The notes under the pieces: model-generated
Seen by the model: only the letters and a program-made list of their open reading frames with translations
What the model was told of the DNA's origin: nothing
Database searches by the model: none
Position numbers and translations under genes: made by a program
Part shown: one piece after another, positions 8,014 to 16,614 of the stretch
Position numbering within the stretch: the first letter of the stretch is position 1
How the letters are laid out: each line of letters opens with the position of its first letter
Assembly: GCA_018242585.1 (NCBI GenBank)
Contig: JAFEBQ010000014.1
Location: forward strand, 1-33,420
Source: Planctomycetota bacterium
GTDB lineage: Bacteria > Planctomycetota > Planctomycetia > Pirellulales > PNKZ01
Direction of reading: 5' to 3'
Length of the DNA stretch: 33,420 nucleotides

Positions 8014-8343
8014 ATGGCGGTGGATATCAAGACAGTGGATACCAAGGCATTGACGCCCGCGCGGCGTTGGCTGCTGGAACGGATGCACCAAACGAATCAT
8101 GGCACGATGCACAACCTGATCGTTCGCGGCGGCGAGCCCGTGCTCGACCCGCCACCGAAGATCAGGCAAGCGTTCAAGCTGAGTGGTCAACGGAGTAGGC
8201 CCAGAACGATTTCGAGAGAGTTTGTGCTGAAAGATCAGCATGTCGAATTATTCGAGTTGATGGAAAGCAAACAAAACGGAGTGATCTCGAAGCTGGTGAT
8301 CCAGGATGGGTTGCCGTTTCTCGCGGAATGGGATGTCGATTGA
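8014..8343 (+). CDS. Hypothetical protein, 109 aa
   Basis: The ATG at 8014 has a weak AGG/GTGA site upstream. The protein starts with a near-perfect five-residue repeat (VDIKT VDTKA) that comes from a 15-bp tandem duplication, continues with a helical basic part (ARRWLLERMHQTNHGTMHNL), and ends in an alternating hydrophobic segment (GVISKLVIQDGLPFLAEWDVD) that looks like beta strands. I do not recognise a domain. Position after the LexA-like repressor and before the sigma-like factor suggests an early phage regulatory or recombination role, with no direct evidence. Confidence 0.65.
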   Translation: MAVDIKTVDTKALTPARRWLLERMHQTNHGTMHNLIVRGGEPVLDPPPKIRQAFKLSGQRSRPRTISREFVLKDQHVELFELMESKQNGVISKLVIQDGLPFLAEWDVD

Positions 8344-8516
8344 AGGCCTGTGGTCTTCGATCGAGAACCAGCTTCAGCAGTTTTTTAGCCAGACAATTCG
8401 CCGACCGCCAAGCGGAAGCGATTGTGGGCGACGCCGACAACGGCAGCGCACACAGTCGGTCCGCTGTTTTTGTTGGTGCCGCTCGCTCGCCCCGCTGGCC
8501 AGCCAGGAGCACCACC

Positions 8517-9104
8517 ATGACGACCCTCTATGCGCCCGACGTCACCGACAAAGTGGCCACCCATTTCATTCGCAACGCCGCTCGAGCGCTCGTGGCCGAC
8601 GGAAGTTTTCCGCGGTCGGACCTCGAGGACGTGATCCAGGACTTGCAACTGGCGCTGCTGGAACAGTCCGACAATTTCGATCCCGACCGCTCGCGCTGGT
8701 CGACGTTCGTCAAACACGTCGTCAGGAACACAGCGATTTCGTTGCGCCGACGCCAGCGAGCACTCTGCCGTCAGGCTCAAGGGGAATTGTCATCGCTTAA
8801 CGTGTTGATCGCAGATGGCGATGGGCACTTGATTGAATTCGAGGCCACGGTCGGCGAGGAAGAATTCCGCACGGGGCATGGGCAGGATTTCGTACCGCAT
8901 CCCGAACAGGTTGAGTTAGCGCTCGATCTCGCAGCCCTGCTCGACACGCTCTCTGAGGAATTGCGCGAGATATGCGAACTCCTCAAGCTCCTCACGCCAA
9001 CCGAGGCGCGCCGCGAATTGGAGATCTCGCGGACGACGATGGACCGCCGTCTGGTCGCGTTACGGGAGCTCTTTCGTGCCGCGGGCATCGCACCCCAGGA
9101 CTGA
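8517..9104 (+). CDS. Sigma-70-like (ECF-type) factor of the element
   Basis: A 195-residue protein. The ATG at 8517 follows a CAGGAG site; the frame is open upstream to 8328, but that part has no protein character. Residues ~10-85 look like sigma region 2 (SDLEDVIQDLQLALLEQ, then NFDPDRSRWSTFVKHVVRNT, then ISLRRRQRA). Residues ~140-190 look like region 4 (LDTLSEELREICELLKLL, then TPTEARRELEISRTTMDRRL). Members direct RNA polymerase to selected promoters. Inside a phage early operon this could switch on late genes. It lacks sigma regions 1 and 3, as ECF proteins do. The region between, rich in Glu and His, is longer than in classical ECF factors, so a sigma-like regulator with altered function is possible. 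Confidence 0.7.
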   Translation: MTTLYAPDVTDKVATHFIRNAARALVADGSFPRSDLEDVIQDLQLALLEQSDNFDPDRSRWSTFVKHVVRNTAISLRRRQRALCRQAQGELSSLNVLIADGDGHLIEFEATVGEEEFRTGHGQDFVPHPEQVELALDLAALLDTLSEELREICELLKLLTPTEARRELEISRTTMDRRLVALRELFRAAGIAPQD

Positions 9105-9158
9105 CACGGACGTCGTCTGGCGCTATTACGGCCTTCCCCTTTGTTCGCGAGCGTTCTC

Positions 9159-9977
9159 ATGTCACGTGCAGTTGCACCATTTGTTCCGACCGATGTGCTT
9201 GTCCACGAACCGGCGGAGGTTTACCACGCCCAGCGGGGCGAGTATCTCACGAGCCATTTGCTGGGTGACTTTCGCCGTTGTCCACAGCTTTACTTCCGCC
9301 GGCGGGCTGGGCTGATTCCCGACGAGAGCCGCCCCGCGTACCTCGTGGGGCGCGCTGCGCACGCGCTCATCCTGGAAGGAAGGGAATCCTTCCAGAACGC
9401 GTTCGCGGTTGGCGGGCCAATCAATCCCAAAACCGGTCAACCGTATGGGCCGACCACCAAGGCCTTTAGCGATTGGGCGGCCGCCCAACAAAAAACCGTC
9501 CTCACGGCCGACCAACGGGCGCTCGTGGAAAGCATGGCCGATAGCTTCGGACGTCACGAACTGGCGAGCGAATTGTTGTCGGACGGCGTGGCCGAAGGGG
9601 TGGTGCGGAGTGATTACGGCGGCATCCCCTGCCAAATCCGGATCGACTGGTTTGCACCGCACCGCGCGCTGTGCGATCTGAAAACGGTCGACAGCCTCGA
9701 TTACTTCGAGGCCGACGCCCGGCGCTACGGATATTGCCACCAAGTCGCGTTCTATGTCGCCGTATTGCGCGAGCGGATCGGCCTTTGGATGCCGGCGTAT
9801 TTCATCGCCGTTGAAAAGCGCGAGCCCTATCGCACCGGCGTCTGGCGGATCGCGGACGAAGTGCTGCAACATGCGGTCGGTGAAAACGAAGCGGCCATCC
9901 GACGCTTACGGCAGTGTGCGGCCAGCGGACACTGGCCCACGGGTTACGAGGAGCAACGCTTTTTTGATTTTCTATGA
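9159..9977 (+). CDS. PDDEXK exonuclease, RecE/Exo VIII-like (recombination module)
   Basis: A 272-residue protein, starting at ATG 9159 (a TTG six codons earlier is the alternative; neither has a strong ribosome site). An N-terminal part TSHLLGDFRRCPQLYFRR resembles the 'SxLxxxxxCPxxf' opening of RecB/RecE-type nucleases. The core carries the metal-binding pattern: IRIDW (D) and CDLKTVDS (D-L-K), followed by a GYCHQVAFYVAVL helix matching the conserved QxxxY motif. Family members degrade one strand of double-stranded ends to give 3' tails for annealing or invasion. Its partner is probably the RecA-like ATPase encoded next. No cysteine pattern for an Fe-S cluster was seen. Confidence in the fold is high; RecE versus related DUF3799 nuclease is less certain. 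Confidence 0.8.
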   Translation: MSRAVAPFVPTDVLVHEPAEVYHAQRGEYLTSHLLGDFRRCPQLYFRRRAGLIPDESRPAYLVGRAAHALILEGRESFQNAFAVGGPINPKTGQPYGPTTKAFSDWAAAQQKTVLTADQRALVESMADSFGRHELASELLSDGVAEGVVRSDYGGIPCQIRIDWFAPHRALCDLKTVDSLDYFEADARRYGYCHQVAFYVAVLRERIGLWMPAYFIAVEKREPYRTGVWRIADEVLQHAVGENEAAIRRLRQCAASGHWPTGYEEQRFFDFL

Positions 9978-10112
9978 ATGCCTGGCAACGCGCGACGGGT
10001 GTGGCGGGCCAACACCAATCGCGCTCTCGTGAGCCGTGCCGAGTCGGCCGCCCGTCGTCGTTGCCAGCGATTATCCGTCAACCGTTAAGCGAGCGAACGA
10101 AAGGACATCGAC

Positions 10113-10886
10113 ATGGGAAAACTGCAAAACATCTTACAGGGCCGCGCCGCCTCTCCCCCACGCCTGCTGGTCTATGGCACCGAGGGAATCGGCAAGTCAT
10201 CGCTCGCGGCCCGAGCCCCGCAGCCTATTTTCATCCAAACCGAAGACGGGCTGGGAGAAATCGACTGCCACCGGTTTCCGCTGGCGCAATCGTTCGCCGA
10301 CGTCCAAGGGGCGCTCACGGAGCTTGGCAACGAGCCTCACGACTACCAAACCGTCGTGATCGATTCCCTCGATTGGCTGGAACGATTGATCTGGGATGCC
10401 GTCTGTCAGGATTACGGGGCGAAATCAATCGAAAAAGTCGATGGCGGCTATGGCAAGGGTTACGTCTACGCGCTCACCCCTTGGCGGCAATTCATCGATC
10501 AGCTCAGCGCGCTCCATCGCCAGCGCTCGATGGCGGTGATTCTCATCGCCCACGCCAAGGTCGAAAAGTTCGACGACCCCGAGTCGAGCCCCTACGACCG
10601 TTATTCGCCGCGCTTGCACAAGCACGCCGCGGCGTTGCTCACCGAGTGGTGCGACGCGGTCCTCTTTGCCGCGCGTAAATTCCGCACCCAAACCGAGGAC
10701 GCCGGCTTTGGCCGCAAACGGACCATCGCCCACGCCATCGGCAAAGACGGAGGGGAGCGCATTCTGCGCACGGTTGGTGGTCCCTCCTGTGTGGCCAAGA
10801 ACCGCTACAACCTCGACGGCGAATTGCCGCTGGACTGGAGCGCGCTGCTGACGGGCATTACCTCGAGCGCCGCGATGAGCGCCTGA
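10113..10886 (+). CDS. RecA-fold ATPase, Sak4-like phage recombinase
   Basis: A 257-residue protein. The ATG at 10113 follows a GAAAGGA site. It is built almost only of a RecA-type core: Walker A YGTEGIGKSSLA (21-32), Walker B TVVIDSLDWLE (80-90), a strand SMAVILIAHAKVEKFDD typical of the third core strand plus sensor, then FAARKFRTQTE, rich in basic residues. This is the pattern of phage 'ATP-binding/AAA_24' proteins, including Sak4 single-strand annealing ATPases. Together with the upstream exonuclease and downstream DUF669 protein it makes a complete homologous-recombination set. The intervening 135 bases (9978-10112) show no further gene. Confidence 0.82.
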   Translation: MGKLQNILQGRAASPPRLLVYGTEGIGKSSLAARAPQPIFIQTEDGLGEIDCHRFPLAQSFADVQGALTELGNEPHDYQTVVIDSLDWLERLIWDAVCQDYGAKSIEKVDGGYGKGYVYALTPWRQFIDQLSALHRQRSMAVILIAHAKVEKFDDPESSPYDRYSPRLHKHAAALLTEWCDAVLFAARKFRTQTEDAGFGRKRTIAHAIGKDGGERILRTVGGPSCVAKNRYNLDGELPLDWSALLTGITSSAAMSA

Positions 10887-10920
10887 TCGATCCTTTCACC
10901 TACCTCACGGAGACAAGCAG

Positions 10921-11382
10921 ATGGCGACCCTCAAAGGCTTTGACGCGAACGAAGTCGAACCGGCGACCGATTTTGAACCGATCCCGGCTGGTAAATACCT
11001 GGCGGTCATTACCGAAAGCGAACTCAAACCCAACAAGTTGGGCACCGGAAGTTACCTGCAACTCACTTTCCAAGTGATCGAAGGAGAGTTCAAAGGGCGG
11101 TTTCTCTGGGCACGGCTCAATCTCGATCACCCCAATGCCACGGCGGTCAAGATTGCCCGCGCTGAACTCTCGGCCGTTTGCCGGGCGGTCGGCGTCACGT
11201 CCCCGAACGACTCGTTCGAGTTGCACGACTTGCCGCTCTTGATCTCGGTGAAGAGCAAGAAGCGCGCCGACACCGGTGAGCTCACTAACGAGATCAAGGG
11301 CTACGCCAAGAAGGAAGCTGCCGCCGGCAAGCCGGTCCAGGCGGCGGTTGATACGACTCCCCCCTGGCGTCGCGCGAGTTAG
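10921..11382 (+). CDS. DUF669 protein, probable ssDNA-binding partner
   Basis: A 153-residue protein with a GGAG site before ATG 10921 and 34 bp after the Sak4-like gene. The features AGKYLAVITESELKPNKLGTG, YLQLTFQVIEGEFKGRFLW and LNLDHPNATAVKIARAELS are those of DUF669, a phage family usually found beside Sak4/AAA_24 ATPases. The rest contains beta-strand segments (LPLLISVKSKKRADTGE) that fit an OB-like fold, followed by a low-complexity tail PPWRRAS. A role binding single-stranded DNA for the recombinase is a standard inference for the family, not shown here. Confidence 0.82.
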   Translation: MATLKGFDANEVEPATDFEPIPAGKYLAVITESELKPNKLGTGSYLQLTFQVIEGEFKGRFLWARLNLDHPNATAVKIARAELSAVCRAVGVTSPNDSFELHDLPLLISVKSKKRADTGELTNEIKGYAKKEAAAGKPVQAAVDTTPPWRRAS

Positions 11383-11478
11383 CGCGGTCGAGGCGCGCGA
11401 GGGAGCGGCGCGGGCTGACGCGTCGTTCCGTAGCCTGCTCCCCGCGCCGGGACGGGGCGATTACTCAGGGGTGACGCG

Positions 11479-11820
11479 ATGGGTTTGAAATCACGCAACA
11501 AGGGAAAACGGGGCGAACGGGAAGCGGCGGCCGAATTGCGGCGGCTGTTTCGCGTCGACGCCAATCGTGGCTGCCAATATGCCGGTGGCCACGACTCTCC
11601 CGACATTCGCACCTCCATCCCCCGCGTGCATTTCGAGGTGAAACGGGCCGAAGCGTTTCGCCTCTATCCAGCCCTGAACCAAGCGATCCATGACGCCGAC
11701 CAAGCCATTCCGGTCGTGTTGCACAAGCAGAACCAGCAACCGTGGGTGGCAGTCGTGCGGCTGGATGACCTGCCGCAACTTGCCGTCGAACTCTACCTAA
11801 CCTTGGCACAAAACCAATAA
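11479..11820 (+). CDS. Small PDDEXK nuclease (resolvase-like)
   Basis: A 113-residue protein with an AGGGGTGA site before ATG 11479. Basic start (GLKSRNKGKRGEREAAAEL) with conserved Glu at ~13-15, then GGHDSPDIR (Asp42), and HFEVKRAE (Glu53, Lys55) give the PD-(D/E)XK metal site. Size and the 'kGk.gEre.a..L' opening match Holliday-junction resolvase-like and phage endonuclease families. It would cut branched recombination or replication intermediates before packaging. It follows DUF669 after a 96-bp gap containing GGCGCGGG/CCCGCGCC complementary arms (11407-11414 / 11441-11448). Confidence 0.78.
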   Translation: MGLKSRNKGKRGEREAAAELRRLFRVDANRGCQYAGGHDSPDIRTSIPRVHFEVKRAEAFRLYPALNQAIHDADQAIPVVLHKQNQQPWVAVVRLDDLPQLAVELYLTLAQNQ

Positions 11821-11844
11821 CTCGGTTGTTCCCCCCACGGTCGT

Positions 11845-13542
11845 ATGCAACTTCGTCCGTACCAAGCCGAGGCCGTCGCCGCCGTTTATCGACACCTGCG
11901 CGGGCGCGACGACAACCCGGTGGTGGTCGTTCCCACCGCCGGCGGCAAGACACCCATTCTGGCGACCGTTTGCCGCGATGCGGTGAATGTTTGGAAAGGA
12001 CGGGTCCTGGTCGTCAGTCATGTCAAGGAACTGCTCGAGCAAGCTGTCGATAAATTGAGACTCGTGTGTCCCGAGCTCCCCGTCGGCGTCTATTCGGCCG
12101 GGTTGGGCCGGCGCGACATCTCTCAGCGCGTGATCGTGGCCGGCATCCAATCCGTCTACAAACGGGCCCAGGAACTGGGGGCGTTCGACCTGATCGTCGT
12201 CGATGAAGCCCATTTGATTCCCGCCGATGGCGAAGGGATGTATCGGCAGTTTCTCTCCGACGCCAAGAGGCTCAGTCCGCACCTGCGTGTGATCGGATTA
12301 ACTGCGACACCGTTTCGATTGGGTTCCGGGTCGATCTGTGCGCCGGATCACTTTCTCAATGCCATCTGCTACGAAGTTGGCATCAAGGAATTGATTCGCG
12401 ACGGCTATCTCTGCCCCCTCGTGAGCAAAGCGGGCGTCTCGACCGTGAACACCAGCGCCCTCCCAGTGCGCGGCGGTGATTTTGTCGCCGATGCGGTCGA
12501 GACGCTGATGGACGCCGATGGCTTGGTGAATGCCGCCTGCGCAGAAATCGTGGAGCGGACCAAAGATCGGCAGGCGTGCTTGATCTTTGCCAGTGGCGTT
12601 TGCCACGGGGAGCACGTCGCGCGCGTGCTGCACGAACAGTTTGGCGCGGAGTGCGGCTTTGTATGCGGCAACACGCCAGCGCCGCTGCGAGAAGAACTTC
12701 TGGCCAGGTTTCGTGGGGAATGCTCCCCAGGTTTATTTGGACATGCCCCGCTCAAATACCTTTGCAACGTGAACGTTCTGACCACGGGTTTCGATGTCCC
12801 CCACATCGACTGCGTGGCGCTGCTGCGCCCGACGATGTCCGCTGGCTTGTATTACCAGATGGTCGGACGGGGATTTCGTCTTCATCCCAATAAGTCGAAC
12901 TGCTTGGTGCTCGACTTCGGCGGCAACCTCGTGCGGCACGGGCCAGTGGACCAGGTGCAACCGAAGCATCGCAACGGCGCTGGCTGTGGCCCAGCGCCGG
13001 CCAAGGAATGTCCCGAGTGCCATTCCGTAATTGCTGCCGGCTATGCGAACTGCCCCGACTGCGGCCATGCATTTCCGCCGCCGGAGCGTCCGGCTCACGA
13101 GCCGAAAGCCAGCGAAGCGGGCGTGCTATCGGGACAAGTGACGCTTACGACGCATCGCGTCAGCGACGTTTATTACTCGATCCATACCAAGCGGGACGCC
13201 CGTGAAGGGAACCCGCGGACCATGCGCGTCGACTACAAGGTCGGCTGGCACGACTACCAATCGGAATGGATTTGCTTGGAACATGCGGGATACGCCCGTC
13301 AAAAAGCAGCCGCTTGGTGGAAACGCCGTTCTCCTGACCCAGTACCAGGCACCATTGAGCGGGCTGTGGAACTTGCCCAGGCCGGAGCGTTAGCCAGACC
13401 AATGGCGATCACGGTCCGCTCCGTGGCGGGTGAACCCTACGAGCGAATCATCGGCTACGAGCTTGGTCCGTTGCCTGAGCCGCTGCCGGCGGAAGCGCTC
13501 GAGACGTTTGAGGAATTGACCCATGATGACATTCCCTTCTGA
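11845..13542 (+). CDS. SF2 DEAH-box helicase with C-terminal zinc ribbon
   Basis: A 565-residue protein. Motifs in order: Q-like RPYQAEAV (4-11), Walker A PTAGGKT (30-36), VVSHVKELLEQA (Ia), DEAH (120-123), GLTATPFR (151-158), LTTGFDVPHIDCV (312-324), QMVGRGFR (338-345). Zinc-binding cysteines CPEC (389-392) and CPDC (403-406) follow. The residues after ~425 hold a further domain (VSDVYYSIHTKR, then MRVDYKVGWHDYQSEWICLE) of unknown function. This composition matches phage DEAD/DEAH helicases of the UvrB/RAD3-like type found in replication modules. The gene overlaps neither neighbour but is 24 bp from the nuclease and 12 bp from the next gene, so it is in one operon. Confidence 0.9.
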   Translation: MQLRPYQAEAVAAVYRHLRGRDDNPVVVVPTAGGKTPILATVCRDAVNVWKGRVLVVSHVKELLEQAVDKLRLVCPELPVGVYSAGLGRRDISQRVIVAGIQSVYKRAQELGAFDLIVVDEAHLIPADGEGMYRQFLSDAKRLSPHLRVIGLTATPFRLGSGSICAPDHFLNAICYEVGIKELIRDGYLCPLVSKAGVSTVNTSALPVRGGDFVADAVETLMDADGLVNAACAEIVERTKDRQACLIFASGVCHGEHVARVLHEQFGAECGFVCGNTPAPLREELLARFRGECSPGLFGHAPLKYLCNVNVLTTGFDVPHIDCVALLRPTMSAGLYYQMVGRGFRLHPNKSNCLVLDFGGNLVRHGPVDQVQPKHRNGAGCGPAPAKECPECHSVIAAGYANCPDCGHAFPPPERPAHEPKASEAGVLSGQVTLTTHRVSDVYYSIHTKRDAREGNPRTMRVDYKVGWHDYQSEWICLEHAGYARQKAAAWWKRRSPDPVPGTIERAVELAQAGALARPMAITVRSVAGEPYERIIGYELGPLPEPLPAEALETFEELTHDDIPF

Positions 13543-13554
13543 GAGGACCCCACG

Positions 13555-13752
13555 ATGCGCATTGAAGTGAACGACGAGGCGTTTCGGCTCCGGTTGAATC
13601 GAACCGATGTGCAGTCGGTGCAGCGCGTGGCGACAAACCTTATCGATCGCACGCCGAAATGCGATCCACGTCCCTGCAGGCCGCGCTTGCGGGAGTGTCT
13701 CGATTGCGGAGGGACATTCTTGACGTGTCGTTGCCGGCCAGGCGAAGGTTAG
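13555..13752 (+). CDS. Small cysteine-rich protein, 65 aa
   Basis: A GAGAGGA site lies before ATG 13555, 12 bp after the helicase. The N-terminal half has a strand-like MRIEVNDEAFRLRLN; the C-terminal half carries seven Cys-type positions including LDCGGTFLTCRCRPGEG, compatible with a small zinc knuckle. No family recognised. It is probably an accessory of the helicase or recombination genes. Confidence 0.55.
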   Translation: MRIEVNDEAFRLRLNRTDVQSVQRVATNLIDRTPKCDPRPCRPRLRECLDCGGTFLTCRCRPGEG

Positions 13753-13875
13753 GAGACGAGCGGATGCTTGACCGCTTTGACACGATCAAGTTTCCCGTTT
13801 AGGTGCCCGTCCCTGCCCCGGCGTATCGGCCCCGTTGATCGCAGTACTCACCCCGTCGGTGGAGAGACCACGGTG

Positions 13876-14109
13876 ATGAACCTCGCCACTCTTGCTCGTC
13901 ATGCTCCCGCTGGCCATGCTCCCCCCATCTCTTCGGCCGAGCGTCGCCAGGAACTGGCAAGCATTCTCGCCGCGGGTGTTCTCCGTCTGCGGGCGGTTCA
14001 TCTGGCGGTGGGCGACCCGCTTCCCGCAGACGCCAAAAGTTCGCCAAATCTTCCCTCGACATGCCTTGAGGTTCCGACCGAAACCGTGCTCAGTGTCCAC
14101 ACGGGTTAA
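13876..14109 (+). CDS. Hypothetical protein, 77 aa, upstream of integration cassette
   Basis: The start at 13876 has a GGAGAG site ~11 bases upstream; the in-frame extension to 13768 has no such support. The product has a helical middle (SSAERRQELASILAAGVLRL) and a C-terminal tail containing LPADAKSSPNLPSTC. Small proteins of this kind stand before DUF2924 and recombinase genes, but no function is known to me. Just upstream, at 13764-13802, a GGAG-led 12-codon ORF is visible. Confidence 0.55.
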   Translation: MNLATLARHAPAGHAPPISSAERRQELASILAAGVLRLRAVHLAVGDPLPADAKSSPNLPSTCLEVPTETVLSVHTG

Positions 14110-14142
14110 CGGTTTCGAGAGTTCCGAACACAAGGAGCAAAC

Positions 14143-14637
14143 ATGTTGAATGTAGCCAAAGAGGTTGCCGCGCTGGAGCGACTGACCGTCGACCAGCTAC
14201 GCGCCAAGTACGCCGAAGTTTTCGGCGAGCCCACGAACGGACGACATAAAGACTGGCTCGTTAAACGGATCATTTGGCGGATGCAGGCCAACGCCGAGGG
14301 AGACCTTTCGGAACGAGCGCGTCGGCGGGCAATGGAGCTGGCCAACGACGCAGATCTGCGCATGACGCCGCCCCGCGAACGAAAACCTACCTTGGATACG
14401 CCAGAGCGGACGGTGGCCTTCGCGGCCACCATTCAACCGAATACCGAACTGCTCCCCGGCACCGTGCTCAAACGCGAATACAAGGGCCGAACCGTTCGTG
14501 CCACCGTCTTAGCCGATGGATTCGAGTGCGAAGGGGAGCGCTACCGATCGTTGACCGCCGTCGTAAAGGCGGTGACGGGCCAACATTGGAACGGGTTTCA
14601 CTTCTTCGGCTTGCGCCGCAATGGAGGGGCACAATGA
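14143..14637 (+). CDS. DUF2924 domain protein of the integration cassette
   Basis: A 164-residue protein with an AGGAG site before ATG 14143. Key segments: LERLTVDQLRAKYAEVFGEP, GRHKDWLVKRIIWRMQA, then LPGTVLKREYKGRTVRATV and GFECEGERYRSLTAVVKAVT, then GQHWNGFHFFGL. That is the DUF2924 pattern, a family regularly encoded directly upstream of large serine recombinases. Its stop overlaps the recombinase ATG (ATGA), so the two are coupled. The first half is helical and may bind DNA; the second half resembles a small beta domain. A directionality-factor or recombinase-helper role is an inference from the gene order. Confidence 0.88.
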   Translation: MLNVAKEVAALERLTVDQLRAKYAEVFGEPTNGRHKDWLVKRIIWRMQANAEGDLSERARRRAMELANDADLRMTPPRERKPTLDTPERTVAFAATIQPNTELLPGTVLKREYKGRTVRATVLADGFECEGERYRSLTAVVKAVTGQHWNGFHFFGLRRNGGAQ

Positions 14638-16184
14638 ACCGTACCAGGGAAAGACCTGCCGCGTCCCTTCGCTGCGCCATCTACACCCGCAAAAGCACCG
14701 AAGATGGGTTGGAGCAAGAATTCAATTCGCTCGACGCCCAGCGTGAGTCCGGCGAAGCGTTCATCAAAAGCCAGACTCACGAGGGCTGGCATTGCTTGCC
14801 GGATCGTTATGACGACGGCGGGTTCACCGGCGGCAACATGGAGCGTCCGGCGCTCCAGCGCTTGCTGGCCGATATCAAAGCGGGCCGGGTCAATTGCGTC
14901 GTGGTCTACAAGGTCGACCGCTTGAGTCGGTCGCTGTTGGATTTTGCCCGGATGATGGAGGTCTTCGAGCAACACCACGTTTCGTTCGTCTCGGTGACGC
15001 AGCAATTCAACACCGCCACGTCGATGGGACGGTTGATCTTGAATGTTTTGCTGTCGTTTGCGCAGTTCGAGCGGGAAATGATCAGCGAACGGACCCGCGA
15101 CAAAATCGCCGCCACCCGCCGCAAAGGCAAATGGTCTGGCGGCATGCCGATCCTGGGTTACAACGTCGTCGAGACCAAGCTGGTCGTCAACGAAACGGAA
15201 GCCGAGCGGGTTCGCGAGATCTTTGACTTGTACCTCCAGCGGCAGTCGCTCCTGGGGGTGGTGAAAGAACTCAACGCGCGGAACTGGCGGACGAAGAGCT
15301 GGACGACCCGCAAAGGCAATGTGCGCGGCGGTCGTCCGTTCAGCAAGAACGCCCTGTACGACTTGCTAACCAACGTCGCCTACCTGGGCAAAGTCCGCTA
15401 TAAGTCAGAAGTCCATCCCGGTGAGCAGACGCCGCTCGTCGCTGCGGCGGTGTTTGAGCAGACCCAGGCCTGCCTGCGACGCAACGGCCGCGCCGGCGGC
15501 AAGGCAACCCGCCACAGCCACGCCGCGCTTTTAGGAGGGCGATTGCGGTGTCATGCCTGCAACTGCGGCATGAGCCATACCTATACGGCCAAAGGGAATC
15601 GACAATATCGGTATTACGTTTGTCATCGCGCTCAGAAACAAGGTTGGCAAGCCTGCCCTTCCCCCTCCCTTCCCGCGGGCGAAATCGAGCGCTTCGTCGT
15701 TGACCAGATCAAGCATATCGGCCGCGATCCGCTCGTAATCGAAGAGACGTTCTGCCAAGCGCGCCAACAGGCGGAAGGCAAGATCGAACGTCTTGCTACG
15801 GAACGTGGCGTTCTCATCAGCCAACTCCGCGCGGCGCACAATGAACTTGCTCAGCTGGCGGTCACGGGGCATCCCGGCGATGCCAGGCTGCTCGACGCGC
15901 ACGACCGGATTCGCCACGCGGAACGGAGGCTCACGGAAATCGATCACGAGCTGATCGTGCTCAAGGCAAACGTGATTGACAAACGTGACGTCGCCACAGC
16001 GCTTGCCGGTTTTGACGCGCTTTGGAACCAGCTCGCTCCGCGTGAGCAAGCCCAGATCATCGAGATGCTGGTCGAAGGGGTCAGTTACGACGGCCACGCG
16101 GGTAAGATTGCGATCACGTTCCACGCGACGGGAATTCAGCAAATCGCCCAAGAAATCGCCCCGCAACAGGAGCCCGTGGCATGA
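14634..16184 (+). CDS. Large serine recombinase (integrase)
   Basis: A 516-residue protein starting at the ATG at 14634 within the ATGA overlap. The in-frame extension to 14274 only reads DUF2924 in the wrong frame. Residues 12-~155 are the resolvase catalytic domain, with nucleophile Ser21 in YTRKSTEDG, then VVYKVDRLSRSLLDF, and MISERTRDKIAATRRKGKW. Next is the recombinase domain (~160-265: GYNVVETKLVVNETEAERVREI, ALYDLLTNVAYLGKVRY), then the zinc-ribbon domain (CHACNCGMSHTY and YYVCHRA). A coiled-coil segment follows (~350-440), as in large serine integrases that control integration versus excision. Since the left side holds packaging genes, this is the element's integrase. Its att sites cannot be seen with only one end in view. 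Confidence 0.95.
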   Translation: MNRTRERPAASLRCAIYTRKSTEDGLEQEFNSLDAQRESGEAFIKSQTHEGWHCLPDRYDDGGFTGGNMERPALQRLLADIKAGRVNCVVVYKVDRLSRSLLDFARMMEVFEQHHVSFVSVTQQFNTATSMGRLILNVLLSFAQFEREMISERTRDKIAATRRKGKWSGGMPILGYNVVETKLVVNETEAERVREIFDLYLQRQSLLGVVKELNARNWRTKSWTTRKGNVRGGRPFSKNALYDLLTNVAYLGKVRYKSEVHPGEQTPLVAAAVFEQTQACLRRNGRAGGKATRHSHAALLGGRLRCHACNCGMSHTYTAKGNRQYRYYVCHRAQKQGWQACPSPSLPAGEIERFVVDQIKHIGRDPLVIEETFCQARQQAEGKIERLATERGVLISQLRAAHNELAQLAVTGHPGDARLLDAHDRIRHAERRLTEIDHELIVLKANVIDKRDVATALAGFDALWNQLAPREQAQIIEMLVEGVSYDGHAGKIAITFHATGIQQIAQEIAPQQEPVA

Positions 16185-16594
16185 TCACCCTCGAACGGAC
16201 CGTGCATTTCGGACACGGGCGACGGGCGCGAAGAGAACTGCGCGCGGGAGAGGCGGCACCTGCGCCGCCCGTTGGTCGCGTGCCACGCATCTCACGACTG
16301 ATGGCCTTGGCGATCCGGTTCGACGCGTTGCTTCGCGATGGCGTCGTGGCCGACCAGGCGGAACTGGCACGGCTGGGGCACGTCACACGGGCTCGGTTGA
16401 CCCAGATTATGAACTTGCTCTGCCTCGCGCCAGACATTCAGGAAGCGCTGTTGTTTCTGCCCGCAACGGTTCGTGGCAGAGACCCAATCTCGGAGCGAGA
16501 GCTGCGGCCGATTGCGGCTACGCCCAGTTGGGAGAAGCAGCGGAAGATGTGGCAAGAATGTGAAAAGATATCCCGGCAGACAGAATTGTCATAG
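16181..16594 (+). CDS. Small HTH protein of the integration cassette
   Basis: A 137-residue protein whose ATG overlaps the recombinase stop (ATGA). The N-terminus is basic (RRARRELRAGEA). The centre has a helix-turn-helix-like stretch DQAELARLGHVTRARLTQIM, then NLLCLAPDIQEALLFLP, which resembles the KorB/ParB-type 'LA...gvs...v...l.L...iq' layout. Proteins of this type follow recombinase genes in DUF2924 cassettes. A role as regulator or recombination accessory is inferred. Confidence 0.75.
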   Translation: MITLERTVHFGHGRRARRELRAGEAAPAPPVGRVPRISRLMALAIRFDALLRDGVVADQAELARLGHVTRARLTQIMNLLCLAPDIQEALLFLPATVRGRDPISERELRPIAATPSWEKQRKMWQECEKISRQTELS

Positions 16595-16614
16595 CCGGTG
16601 CGGACTACTTTTTA

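Noticed and set aside
13764..13802. 12-codon ORF with GGAG site (MLDRFDTIKFPV)
   Set aside because: Too short to judge; could be a leader peptide or the start of a lost gene, no further evidence.
14274..14633. N-terminal extension of the recombinase frame
   Set aside because: This part is the wrong frame of the DUF2924 gene; the ATG at 14634 in the ATGA overlap gives a normal recombinase N-terminus.
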